From an uncultured Clostridia bacterium (GTDB taxonomy: Bacteria; Bacillota; Clostridia; Christensenellales; UBA1242), in assembly GCA_944362965.1 (NCBI GenBank), contig CALVTR010000001.1:154529-187518 (forward strand): 32,990 bases of DNA. Direction: 5' to 3'. Under the pieces are notes generated by a model. That model searched no databases, was not told the origin of the DNA, and saw nothing but the letters and a program-made list of their open reading frames with translations. How positions within the stretch are numbered: position 1 is the stretch's first letter; every line of letters begins with the position of its first letter. Below, in pieces: positions 15,765 to 22,467 of the stretch. Position numbers and translations under genes: made by a program.

Positions 15765-15839
15765 TAAGTAAGATGTTTTTCCAGTGCATCTTACTTAGAC
15801 AATACAGGTGTTCTAGAGTTTTCTGTATTGTCTTTTTTT
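15765..15839. terminator. Pair of perfect hairpins across the end of the excisionase-like gene
   Basis: Two adjacent perfect inverted repeats. The first is TAAGTAAGATG (15765-15775) with CATCTTACTTA (15787-15797), 11 bp, 11-nt loop. The second is GACAATACAG (15798-15807) with CTGTATTGTC (15823-15832), 10 bp, followed on the plus strand by seven T's (15833-15839). The second would be a good plus-strand terminator; on the minus strand no T run follows. The stop codon of the xis-like gene lies in the first. They could limit plus-strand read-through into lytic genes or control minus-strand flow. Confidence 0.6.
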
Positions 15840-16000
15840 GTGGATAAATACTCTTCCCAATCAAGTCTATGAATTATGCCTCTGATGCCTAATCTGTCGC
15901 TCTTATGCTTAACTTGTCTTATTACTCGACAAGCTGTAGAATAAGATGCTCCACCTAGAAGTTGCATCATATCTTTGACACTAATAATTTCACTTTGCAT
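15791..16000 (-). CDS. Excisionase-like/MerR-type small DNA-binding protein
   Basis: A 69-residue basic protein with start ATG at 16000 (AGGAGGGG upstream; the GTG one codon earlier is also possible). ISVKDMMQLLGGASYSTACRVIRQV looks like the helix-turn-helix used by small excisionases and helix_turn_helix_17 proteins; the following RGIIHRLDWEEYL resembles the usual wing and end of these. In this phage, with an integrase at the other arm, a role in excision or early regulation is probable but unproven. Its C-terminal codons form the hairpins at 15765-15839. Confidence 0.65.
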   Translation of the reverse strand: MQSEIISVKDMMQLLGGASYSTACRVIRQVKHKSDRLGIRGIIHRLDWEEYLSTKKDNTENSRTPVLSK

Positions 16001-16025
16001 CACTTCCCCTCCTTTATTAAATCAT

Positions 16026-16214
16026 CTAAACAAAGCATTCGACTACTTTGTCAATATCTAGTTTTAAAAAGCTGGATATTTTTTTAATCGCAACTAAGCT
16101 TGGTTTGCTGTAACCTTTAATCCAGTTGGTTATTAGCTGCGTTGATACTCCAAGTTCCTTTGCAAGCTCAATTTGTTTAACACCATGAACTTTGAGTAAC
16201 TCTTTAAACTTCAC
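16026..16214 (-). CDS. Cro-like HTH repressor
   Basis: A 62-residue HTH_3 (Xre/Cro-type) protein covering only the DNA-binding fold: KFKELLKVHGVKQIELAKELGVSTQLITNWIKGYSKPS, with recognition helix TQLITNWIKG. I start at GTG 16214, which has GGGGGTGAT just upstream; an ATG seven codons further up overlaps the ribosome site and is unlikely. It is the first gene of the leftward early operon, in the position of Cro opposite the repressor gene. Confidence 0.8.
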   Translation of the reverse strand: MKFKELLKVHGVKQIELAKELGVSTQLITNWIKGYSKPSLVAIKKISSFLKLDIDKVVECFV

Positions 16215-16245
16215 ATAATCACCCCCTTTTACCACAACTACAAAG

Positions 16246-16274
16246 TTGATTTTTATATTTTAGTGTGCTAGAAT
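16246..16274 (+). promoter_or_regulatory. Plus-strand promoter for the 58-codon gene
   Basis: TTGATT at 16246-16251, 17-nt spacer, TAGAAT at 16269-16274 with an extended TG before it. GGAGG (16282-16286) and the ATG at 16293 follow directly. On the other strand the same bases overlap a weak candidate promoter (TATTAT at 16278-16273) for the Cro-like gene, so the two may interfere. Confidence 0.65.
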
Positions 16275-16292
16275 AATACATGGAGGTAAAAA

Positions 16293-16469
16293 ATGAATAA
16301 AGAATATGTAAATATTAAAGAAATCGTTGAAACAAACGACTTAGAAAAAGCAAATTCACTTCTCAAAAATGGTGGTATACTTCTTGGTTGTTTTGTAAAA
16401 AGTTTAAATTATCAAGACCAGCCAACAAATCAAACCATATATTATTCAATTGGAATTATTAAAAATTAG
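16293..16469 (+). CDS. Small protein (58 aa), member of a pair with the convergent gene
   Basis: ATG at 16293 after GGAGG, TAG at 16467-16469, and its own good promoter just upstream. The peptide has DLEKANSLLKNGGILLGCF (about residues 17-35), then a short polar loop and TIYYSIGII strand. The core L-x3-N-x-LL-x2-G-x2-LL-x2-F also appears in the convergent 55-residue protein, so the two are likely homologues. A small helix-hairpin phage domain of unknown function. The stop codons of the two genes overlap. Confidence 0.6.
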   Translation: MNKEYVNIKEIVETNDLEKANSLLKNGGILLGCFVKSLNYQDQPTNQTIYYSIGIIKN

Positions 16470-16633
16470 TCAATCCATATAAGAACATGAACAATTTTGT
16501 TGTCTCGGAAAAACATTGTTAATAATTTCCATCCTTCTGACAATAATTTGTTGATTTCAGTTAGAGAGGTTTCCTCTCTAATTTTTTTGACATTTATTTC
16601 TGTCATATCAAAAAATTTTATTATCTTGCTCAT
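16466..16633 (-). CDS. Small protein (55 aa), first gene of the PR-like transcript, convergent homologue
   Basis: ATG at 16633 with AAAGGAGG at ideal spacing, TAA at 16468-16466. A consensus promoter lies 50 nt upstream, so this is the first gene transcribed leftward. Contains SLTEINKLLSEGWKLLTMF (about residues 24-42), which aligns with the 58-residue protein on the other strand. Such GW-type small proteins recur near phage immunity regions. Function unknown. Confidence 0.65.
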   Translation of the reverse strand: MSKIIKFFDMTEINVKKIREETSLTEINKLLSEGWKLLTMFFRDNKIVHVLIWID

Positions 16634-16684
16634 TCTTGCCTCCTTTTGATATAAAACTATACATTTTTGATAGTTTATGATTAC

Positions 16685-16713
16685 ATTATATATCTGTTTT
16701 TGATAGTTGTCAA
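16685..16713 (-). promoter_or_regulatory. Leftward lytic promoter (PR-like)
   Basis: Perfect consensus on the minus strand: TTGACA at 16713-16708, 17-nt spacer, TATAAT at 16690-16685. It points at the 55-codon gene and, through the convergent gene, at the Cro-like gene and the early operon. Operators O2 and O1 overlap it. Confidence 0.85.
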
Positions 16714-16731
16714 CTAATTTTCAACATTTTA

Positions 16732-16759
16732 TTGAATTTTTTTTATTGTTTTGTATAAT
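16732..16759 (+). promoter_or_regulatory. Repressor maintenance promoter (PRM-like)
   Basis: TTGAAT at 16732-16737, 16-nt spacer, TATAAT at 16754-16759. It lies 34 nt before the repressor ATG, and operator O3 begins two bases downstream of the -10. Confidence 0.75.
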
Positions 16760-16792
16760 AAACTATATAAAGTTGATAGTGAGGTATCAAAA

Positions 16793-17416
16793 ATGGATAA
16801 ACAAATTTTCATAAATAATCTAAGAAACCTTAGGAAACGCAAATTTATGACACAGGCTGAAGTTGCAAAGTTTTTAAATATAACTCCACAGGCTTATGCA
16901 CATTACGAACAGGGCTACACTTCTCCTGATATTATTACATGTAAAAAGATTGCCGCATTATTTGGTGTTTCTGTAGATGTGTTATTAGGCGACAAACCAT
17001 TAAACGAATCTAAAGGCGTTAAAATCCCCGTTCTTGGTGTTATTCCTGCAGGCACTCCTATTGAAGCGGTGGAAGATATACTTGACTACGAAGATATAAG
17101 CGAAGATATGGCAAGACGTGGCAACTACTTCGCTTTAAAGGTTCATGGAGATTCAATGCTTCCTACAGTCAAAGATGGAGATGTTGTTATTGTTCGTCAA
17201 CAAGAAGATGCAGAGTCTGGGCAAATATGCGTTGTTATGATAAATGGCTATGATGCAACATTAAAGGAAATAAAAAAAGAACCCAATGGCATTTGGATTC
17301 TTCCGCACAATCCTAATAGTGATTTTAAACCTTCGTTCTATTCAAAAGAAGAAATAATAAAGAAGCCTATTCGTATTATAGGTGTCGCAGTAGAAATCAG
17401 AAGGAGTTTGCAATAA
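16793..17416 (+). CDS. Phage repressor, CI/LexA-type with S24 peptidase domain
   Basis: A 207-residue repressor (start ATG 16793, TGAGGT upstream; the 14 codons before this lie in the promoter/operator). N-terminal HTH_3 at about 9-64 (FMTQAEVAKFLNITPQAYAHYEQG). The C-terminal domain is an S24 autopeptidase: cleavage Ala86-Gly87 in VIPAGTP, nucleophile Ser121 (HGDSMLPTV) and base Lys158 (ATLKEI). It should thus be inactivated by RecA-stimulated self-cleavage on DNA damage, making the prophage SOS-inducible. The next gene starts on the last base of its stop (TAATG), so the two are co-expressed in lysogens. Confidence 0.93.
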   Translation: MDKQIFINNLRNLRKRKFMTQAEVAKFLNITPQAYAHYEQGYTSPDIITCKKIAALFGVSVDVLLGDKPLNESKGVKIPVLGVIPAGTPIEAVEDILDYEDISEDMARRGNYFALKVHGDSMLPTVKDGDVVIVRQQEDAESGQICVVMINGYDATLKEIKKEPNGIWILPHNPNSDFKPSFYSKEEIIKKPIRIIGVAVEIRRSLQ

Positions 17417-17766
17417 TGGAAGAAAAGAAAAAATCAAAATTTGATGAAGAAGAACAGGAAACTGCTGGCAACTTTTATATATATTTAGGACATGCTGAAC
17501 TATTAGTGACAATCATACTTACAATTATTTGTGCAATATTTGGCGATATTGTTTCTACGATTAGCATTGCTATCTCTGGTATTATTTCTGTTTGTTGCCT
17601 TTATGGTATAGGCTTTATGAAAGATACCATAAACAAAAATGAAAAGGAAATAAGCCTATTATCAGAGCGACTAGAAATTTTAGAAAAAAAATCCAATAAA
17701 AGTTTTGAAAACATTGATGATGAATTGCATGCTTTGAAATACAAAAGTAAGAAGGAGAAAAAATGA
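17416..17766 (+). CDS. Lysogeny-module membrane/coiled-coil protein, copy 1
   Basis: A 116-residue protein with a charged N-terminus, two membrane helices (about 28-43 and 47-66, ending ISVCCLYGIGF) and a cytoplasmic coiled coil (about 67-112). It is clearly a paralogue of the next gene: GH-x-E/D-L/V before the first helix, and ISVCCLYGIG versus ISIACLYGLG after the second. Translationally coupled to the repressor (1-nt overlap) and to copy 2 (4-nt overlap). Genes so placed are often made by the lysogen and exclude other phages; that role here is only inferred. Confidence 0.8.
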   Translation: MEEKKKSKFDEEEQETAGNFYIYLGHAELLVTIILTIICAIFGDIVSTISIAISGIISVCCLYGIGFMKDTINKNEKEISLLSERLEILEKKSNKSFENIDDELHALKYKSKKEKK

Positions 17767-18212
17767 ATAGCGAAGATAAAAATAAACAAGAACAAGAAGA
17801 TTTACAAGAATATTGGTCATATCTTAGTAATAACAATAATGCGAACATTGGAAATTTGAAAGATAGAATTAAAGAAGATAATAATGCCAATAAAAAATTC
17901 GAAAGAGAAACAAAATACACAAGCGGTTTTACAATTCTTGGTCACATTGATGTTGTATGTTCAATAATTCTTATAATAGTTATATGTATTGTGTATCCTG
18001 AGCCCGCAACAGCAATATCATTCGTTGTATCATCAATTATTTCTATTGCTTGTCTTTATGGTTTAGGTGGAGCTAGGGAACGAATAAACTATTTAGAAGA
18101 TGATATGAATGAAGTTATAGAAGAAAATAAAGCAATACATAAAAAATTAAAACAACTGGAAAAAGAAGTAAGATACAAAGTAGATAAGCGTGATTTAGAT
18201 AACAAGGAGTAA
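17763..18212 (+). CDS. Lysogeny-module membrane/coiled-coil protein, copy 2
   Basis: A 149-residue paralogue of copy 1 with a longer, Asn/Gln/Glu-rich N-terminal cytosolic part (about 1-55), two membrane helices (about 63-78 and 82-102) and a C-terminal coiled coil (about 104-142, YLEDDMNEVIEENKAIHKKLKQLEKEV). The helices and the LGHIDVV and SIISIACLYGLG parts match copy 1. Ribosome site AAGGAG, start overlaps the stop of copy 1 by 4 nt. The integrase starts 5 nt further on, so all four lysogeny genes form one unit. Function unknown; superinfection exclusion is a candidate. Confidence 0.8.
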   Translation: MNSEDKNKQEQEDLQEYWSYLSNNNNANIGNLKDRIKEDNNANKKFERETKYTSGFTILGHIDVVCSIILIIVICIVYPEPATAISFVVSSIISIACLYGLGGARERINYLEDDMNEVIEENKAIHKKLKQLEKEVRYKVDKRDLDNKE

Positions 18213-18216
18213 GCCT

Positions 18217-19416
18217 ATGGCAAGTTTTGAACAAATTTATTATTGTAAAAATTGCAAACGGAATGTGCAAGTTGAAAATAATAAGTGTAAAAAATGCGGA
18301 GGCACTATCCTGACAAAATCATGGTCAGTAAGATTTAGATATGTAAATGAAAATGGTATTGAACAACAAAAAAGAATATCAGGAAAAACAACAAAAAAAG
18401 AAGCCCAAGATGCATATTTGCAATTTATGGCTTCTGCTAAAAAATATATTAAAAGACCAGAAAATCAACAAGAAGATATAACTTTTGAAGAACTCTACAT
18501 TGATTATAAAAATTATGCTATTAACCAACTAAAAGAAAGCAGTTACTATGACTTATCTTCTAAATGTGATATACATATATTGCCATACTTTAAAGATTTT
18601 AAAGTTAAGGACTTAAAACCTAAAGTTCTGCTTGATTGGCAAAACCATATAAATACCCTAACTTACGGCAAACAAAATGATAAAAAGTATTCTTATAAAT
18701 ACAAAAGAAATCTCCGTTCATACTTAAGGACAATCTTAAACTATGCAGAAAAATATTATCAAATTCCCAATAATCTAAAATATGTTGATAATTTCAAAAA
18801 CAATACTGAGCATAAAGAAATGCAGGTGTGGACTCCTGAAGAATTTTTTAAGTTTATAGCACAAGTTGACCGCCCTGAATATAAAGCTTTTTTCTTCGCT
18901 TTATACTTTACTGGCGCAAGAAAAGGTGAAATACTTGCAACAACATGGAATGATTGGGATTTAGTTCATGCAACATTAAATATTAACAAATCGGTAACAA
19001 AGAAAACATTGACCGAAGAATGGAAAATAACAATACCTAAAAATCAAAGCTCTATAAGAAAGATTGTTATTCCGCCTATATTAGTTAATGAAATGAAAGA
19101 ATATAAATTAGGGAGAGAAGATTACAAATTAGTTTTTTCTGATAGTAAACCACTTGCAGATTCTAATATACAAAGAATAATGAAAGAAGCTTGTCAAAAA
19201 TCTGGAGTTAAGTTAATAAGGGTTCATGATTTAAGACATTCACACGCAAGTTTACTGCTTTCTCAAGGCATTTCTATAGTAGCAGTAGCTAAAAGATTAG
19301 GGCACAGTAATACTGAACAAACATTAAATACTTATGCTCACATGCTTCCTTCTGAAGAGTCGGTTTTAAATAATGTTTTGCAAAATATTGGGGCAAAATA
19401 CATGTCACAAATTTAG
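18217..19416 (+). CDS. int: Tyrosine site-specific integrase with N-terminal zinc ribbon
   Basis: A 399-residue phage integrase. Residues 10-27 hold C-x2-C...C-x2-C (YYCKNCKRN and NKCKKCGG), a zinc ribbon before the arm-binding domain (SWSVRFRYVNENGIEQQKRISGKTTKKEA, about 35-75). Core-binding domain about 85-190, then the catalytic domain: R235 (TGARKGE), a Lys in the beta-hairpin near 275-282, H337-x2-R340 (VHDLRH), H363 (LGHSN) and the nucleophile Y373 (NTYAH). All are present. It would integrate and excise the phage at the repeats about 110 nt beyond its end. It is the last gene of the repressor unit. Confidence 0.95.
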   Translation: MASFEQIYYCKNCKRNVQVENNKCKKCGGTILTKSWSVRFRYVNENGIEQQKRISGKTTKKEAQDAYLQFMASAKKYIKRPENQQEDITFEELYIDYKNYAINQLKESSYYDLSSKCDIHILPYFKDFKVKDLKPKVLLDWQNHINTLTYGKQNDKKYSYKYKRNLRSYLRTILNYAEKYYQIPNNLKYVDNFKNNTEHKEMQVWTPEEFFKFIAQVDRPEYKAFFFALYFTGARKGEILATTWNDWDLVHATLNINKSVTKKTLTEEWKITIPKNQSSIRKIVIPPILVNEMKEYKLGREDYKLVFSDSKPLADSNIQRIMKEACQKSGVKLIRVHDLRHSHASLLLSQGISIVAVAKRLGHSNTEQTLNTYAHMLPSEESVLNNVLQNIGAKYMSQI

Positions 19417-19525
19417 GAACAAAAATAAAAAAAAGTATAAAAAACAAATAAAAACTAGCAAAAACAATAAAAAAATAGATAGTTTTTAACCTTATTTTAT
19501 ACTATTTTTTACACCCCTAATACCC

Positions 19526-19539
19526 TATAACTTCCACCA
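19526..19539 (+). repeat. Candidate attachment core, copy 1
   Basis: TATAACTTCCACCA, 14 bp, identical to the copy at 19668-19681 and lying 110 bases past the integrase stop. An inverted partial copy (TGGTGGAAG, 19603-19611) lies between. Tyrosine integrases recombine at short identical cores, commonly at gene ends beside int, so one of these should be attR. The other prophage end is outside the window, so this cannot be confirmed here. Confidence 0.5.
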
Positions 19540-19540
19540 T

Positions 19541-19570
19541 AAATGCCGCTCAACGAGCGGTATTTATTTT
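19541..19570 (+). terminator. Intrinsic terminator after copy 1
   Basis: AAATGCCGCTC (19541-19551) pairs with GAGCGGTATTT (19555-19565), 11 bp with one G-U, loop AAC, then TTTT at 19567-19570. A strong plus-strand terminator placed directly after the first core repeat; it would end transcription from the integrase unit. Confidence 0.8.
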
Positions 19571-19685
19571 GTCTAAAGGCAAAAATGATTTCGCAGAAAG
19601 CATGGTGGAAGGCTACAAGGTTCTGCGTGACAAAGATAACGTCATTATTCAAATTCGACGCAGTCCTTATAACTTCCACCAATAG
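19560..19685 (+). pseudogene. Probable 3' end of a host gene, cut by prophage integration
   Basis: An open frame with protein-like make-up: VFILSKGKNDFAESMVEGY then KVLRDKDNVIIQIRRSPYNFHQ and TAG at 19683-19685, followed 9 bases later by a strong terminator. It has no start or ribosome site and is blocked upstream by a stop near 19520, so it looks like the last ~38 codons of a gene. The second core repeat covers its last codons, as is usual for attB in a gene end. I do not recognise the protein. It could instead be a chance frame. Confidence 0.45.
19668..19681 (+). repeat. Candidate attachment core, copy 2
   Basis: The second copy of TATAACTTCCACCA, covering the final codons of the truncated gene end (PYNFHQ) 4 bases before its stop. 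See copy 1. The 142-bp distance between copies is too short for a prophage; it may mark an older, deleted element at the same site. Confidence 0.45.
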
Positions 19686-19693
19686 TATTAGAC

Positions 19694-19730
19694 AGACACT
19701 ATATACCACTATATAGTGTCTATTTTTATT
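19694..19730 (+). terminator. Intrinsic terminator of the truncated gene
   Basis: AGACACTATATA (19694-19705) pairs perfectly with TATATAGTGTCT (19710-19721), 12 bp, loop CCAC, then ATTTTTATT. A strong plus-strand terminator 9 bases after the TAG of the gene fragment, which supports that the fragment was once a transcribed gene. Confidence 0.85.
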
Positions 19731-19856
19731 TTGTGTTTTAGTTTGTTTCAAAAGTTTAGTCAAATCTAGGGTATAAATCACCATAAATTAGTTTTCTAAG
19801 AATCATTATATATTTGTATTTACAAATTTAAACACGTAATATACAACACTATAATT

Positions 19857-19891
19857 ACAAAAAATAAGATGACTTTTTGTGTCATCTTATC
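19857..19891 (-). terminator. Intrinsic terminator of the VirB6-like gene
   Basis: ATAAGATGAC (19864-19873) pairs with GTCATCTTAT (19881-19890), loop of 7. On the minus strand it is followed by TTTTTT, and on the plus strand by CTTTTT, so it works in both directions. It lies 15 bases after the stop of the 840-codon gene. Confidence 0.85.
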
Positions 19892-19905
19892 TTTTTGCTA
19901 TAGGA

Positions 19906-22428
19906 TTATGAGCCGCTTGTGTCTCCTCTTCCGCCGCTTGTTGAGCCGGAACTGTCACCAGAAGTTGAACCCGAAGTGCCACCGCCTGAGCTTCCACCTG
20001 ACGTTCTTAAACTGCTGCTAAGTTTCTGAACCGCCTTTGTTGTTGCCCTAGATGCAGCTGCACTATCTTTAGTTTCCTTAAGTAAGCTTTCCATAGAACC
20101 TGCAATTTTTTCGAGAGCTTTAGTTTGAGCAGAAGATTCTTCTGCAGCTGCAGTTTCTCTCTTCTCAACCTTATCTTTATCGGCAGCTTCTTTACGTTTA
20201 TTCTTACGTTCTTCAAATACACCGCCCTTGAAGGTTAGAGATTCGCCAAGCACTTCCTTAGCACCTGCAACAGCCTTATCTACGCCCATAACATTGCCAA
20301 CGCCTTTGACAGATTTTAAGAACGCATCAGCTATTGTCTTGCCTATATCAGCAGCACCTTCTCCGAAGTCTTTTGCAAGGTTCTTGCCTAAATTGCTATT
20401 ATTTTCTTTTGCTGTCTTATCAGTTTCAGCAGTGCGGAAATACTTATCATTTCCTTTTTCATCTTTGCCAAGTTTAACACCATATTTTTCAACTTGTTTA
20501 GTTTCCGCTTTATTTCCCCTTGCAGCAACTGCTTTATAATGCTCAGCTTCATTTAAAGCTGCGGCAAATTTGCCACCAAAATCTTTGTCTGCAAATCTAT
20601 CGCGCTGTTTAGCCCTATCGGCCTTTGCTTTATTTTCAGCCGTTTCTTCGTCGTAGCCTTTTTTGATATAATGTTTTTTGCGCTCTTCTTGATAATTATC
20701 TAACTCAGTTCTATGCTTATCAGCCGAATATGTTCGCATATATGCTACATCGCGTCCATTTGCCTTCATCTTTTCAAGAGCTTCATTTTTCTTTCTATTT
20801 GCTTTAAGAGCAGCTTTAGGTGCATGTTTTCTGCCTACTTTATTAGCTATATTTTGTCCTATATGAACAGCACCTTTGCCAACGGCTAACGCTCCTTTTC
20901 CAGCAACTCTTAAACCTGCTCCGGCAATAGCACCTGCTGGTTTAAGCCCGGCTTTAAGTTTTCCGCCGATGGAACCTTTGGCGCCTTCTCCTGCATTCAT
21001 TGCATCAGCGCCACCAACAAAGCCGTTTATCATACCTATAAAGTCCTTAGCCATCAAAAGACCAGCCACTAACATTATAAGTTGTATCATTGCATCAACT
21101 ACACCGATATTAAAAAAGTTAATATTTTGCACATAAGGCAATACCAATAGTAACAGGTTTATACCAAGTATTGAGCCAAATGCCATCATCAGTTGTTGCA
21201 TAAACTGAACGCCCCAACTCTTGAATGCCTTAAAGTCGTCAAGCGGAGCTATACCAAGAAGTGCAGGATAAACTAGGAATAGTGCTGCACCTTTTATAAG
21301 TCTTGACATCATTCCAAGTATGATTGATATCATGATACCAAAGGTTACGAAAACTCCTACAAAACCTATGATAAAGTTAAACGTCCAAAGATTATAGAAA
21401 ATCCAAACAAAAGATACGTCATATTTGCTAAAACTGCTAATAACAGAATTACCATAGCGCGTTACGTCAGTTACACTCCAAACAGGAGCAACGTCATTAG
21501 ATTCGCTTACCACCTGCCAATAACTGTAATCAGTAGCAAGATGGATATTGTTTGCAAAAAGGTAGTCCACTTGCTCTGCTATGTATTCAAGTTGCTCATC
21601 AGCTGTTCCCGAACTTGGGTAATCTGAATCGTCATTTCCAAGTATTCCACCCCCGAAAAAGTCTTCTCGAAGTTGTTCTACCGAATAAGAATCAGTTCTT
21701 GCACGGTTGCAAGAGTAGGCTGACGCTTTAAAGAGCATTCCACTAAAGGTTGTCGATGTGCTAGGAGCTCCGCCGCCAAAGAAATCATAGAAAGCATAAG
21801 TAACTGTTCCCGACCCTTCTATACGATTCCCTTCATCATCATATTCTGCTGTGCCTTCAACCGTTTCGCTTCTAAATCTACGAACGGCATCCTGCCCAAA
21901 CATTGACACCATTTCCTGTTCAGAGCCAGAGCCGGCGGTGATATTATCAAGCGTTCTTAAAACGAATGAAGATAATTGAAGTCCGATTATTACAAGAACA
22001 GGAACTAAAGCAAAGGTGAATATTGCTTTGCCTGCGGTGTAAATATATTTCCAAGGGCTTGTGCCTTGAGAGTCTTCTCTATAGTGTGATTTTATAATAG
22101 CCGCCATAGTTGAGACCACAAGAATGATAAGCCCGAAAATGGCGAATGACCAGAACACTGTGTTTAATGCATCGTATAGCGGAGCACTTTCGCCAAAGCC
22201 CAAGATGCCATACACAAATTCAGTAAGTGGGTCAGTGCCTGTGACAGCTTCCCCTGTGGTTGCTTGATAATAGACATCAAGCCCAGCAAGTTTTCTAACC
22301 AAAGCTTGCAAAGCATCAACAGCTGATGCAAGGCAGGCATAAAGGAGATAGATAATTTTTGGAATAATATCCACAATGGTGGCAATCTTTTCAAAGAAAC
22401 CTAAATTTAACAAAGAAACAGTTCCCAA
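19906..22428 (-). CDS. VirB6/TrbL-like conjugation channel membrane protein, orphan
   Basis: An 840-residue membrane protein. The start is TTG at 22428, with AAAGGAGAGGGGAA upstream. About residues 18-40, 90-113 and 131-158 are membrane helices; 160-340 is a large extracellular loop (EGSGTVTYAFYDFFGGGAPS; acid and Gly-rich); 345-480 carries at least four more helices (FNFIIGFVGVFVTFGIMISIILGMM; LMMAFGSILGINLLLLVLPYV). The C-terminal 350 residues are cytosolic, Ala/Lys-rich and end in a Gly/Ser/Thr low-complexity tail. This layout matches VirB6/TrbL proteins of Gram-positive ICEs and the Mbov_0396-type ICE proteins of mollicutes. No other conjugation gene is within the window; it has its own promoter and terminator, so it is monocistronic. 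Function alone is unknown. Confidence 0.75.
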   Translation of the reverse strand: MGTVSLLNLGFFEKIATIVDIIPKIIYLLYACLASAVDALQALVRKLAGLDVYYQATTGEAVTGTDPLTEFVYGILGFGESAPLYDALNTVFWSFAIFGLIILVVSTMAAIIKSHYREDSQGTSPWKYIYTAGKAIFTFALVPVLVIIGLQLSSFVLRTLDNITAGSGSEQEMVSMFGQDAVRRFRSETVEGTAEYDDEGNRIEGSGTVTYAFYDFFGGGAPSTSTTFSGMLFKASAYSCNRARTDSYSVEQLREDFFGGGILGNDDSDYPSSGTADEQLEYIAEQVDYLFANNIHLATDYSYWQVVSESNDVAPVWSVTDVTRYGNSVISSFSKYDVSFVWIFYNLWTFNFIIGFVGVFVTFGIMISIILGMMSRLIKGAALFLVYPALLGIAPLDDFKAFKSWGVQFMQQLMMAFGSILGINLLLLVLPYVQNINFFNIGVVDAMIQLIMLVAGLLMAKDFIGMINGFVGGADAMNAGEGAKGSIGGKLKAGLKPAGAIAGAGLRVAGKGALAVGKGAVHIGQNIANKVGRKHAPKAALKANRKKNEALEKMKANGRDVAYMRTYSADKHRTELDNYQEERKKHYIKKGYDEETAENKAKADRAKQRDRFADKDFGGKFAAALNEAEHYKAVAARGNKAETKQVEKYGVKLGKDEKGNDKYFRTAETDKTAKENNSNLGKNLAKDFGEGAADIGKTIADAFLKSVKGVGNVMGVDKAVAGAKEVLGESLTFKGGVFEERKNKRKEAADKDKVEKRETAAAEESSAQTKALEKIAGSMESLLKETKDSAAASRATTKAVQKLSSSLRTSGGSSGGGTSGSTSGDSSGSTSGGRGDTSGS

Positions 22429-22467
22429 TTCCCCTCTCCTTTTAATTTATCCTTATTTATCATTTAC

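Larger units (their letters stand above)
16655..16781. promoter_or_regulatory. Three repressor operators (AACTAT-N9-ATAGTT)
   Basis: Three 21-bp dyads with the same spacing: O1 at 16655-16675 (perfect AACTAT and ATAGTT), O2 at 16688-16708 (left half degenerate, ATATAT; right half ATAGTT), O3 at 16761-16781 (AACTAT and ATAGTG). O2 lies over the -10 to -35 region of the leftward promoter, O1 just downstream of its -10, and O3 just downstream of the repressor promoter. This is the arrangement expected for a CI-type switch in which the repressor blocks lytic transcription and controls itself. Binding by this repressor is an inference. Confidence 0.65.
19417..19905. other. Prophage-host boundary region without complete genes
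   Basis: 489 bases with no full gene. From left to right: an A-rich stretch, a weak inverted repeat after int (AAAAAATAG at 19470 with CTATTTTTT at 19502), the first core repeat (19526), a terminator, a probable host gene end with the second core repeat, a second terminator, then about 140 bases of AT-rich DNA with a small palindrome (TTTGTA-TT-TACAAA near 19815), and the terminator of the VirB6-like gene at 19864-19890. Confidence 0.75.

Noticed and set aside
19509..19784. Minus-strand 91-codon ORF across the attachment region
   Set aside because: It runs through two strong terminators and both core repeats, has no ribosome site, and the plus-strand frame gives a more protein-like end with its own terminator.
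20007..20539. ORFs in both directions over the VirB6-like tail
   Set aside because: They are shadows caused by the Lys/Ala-rich composition of the 840-codon gene; no start signals.
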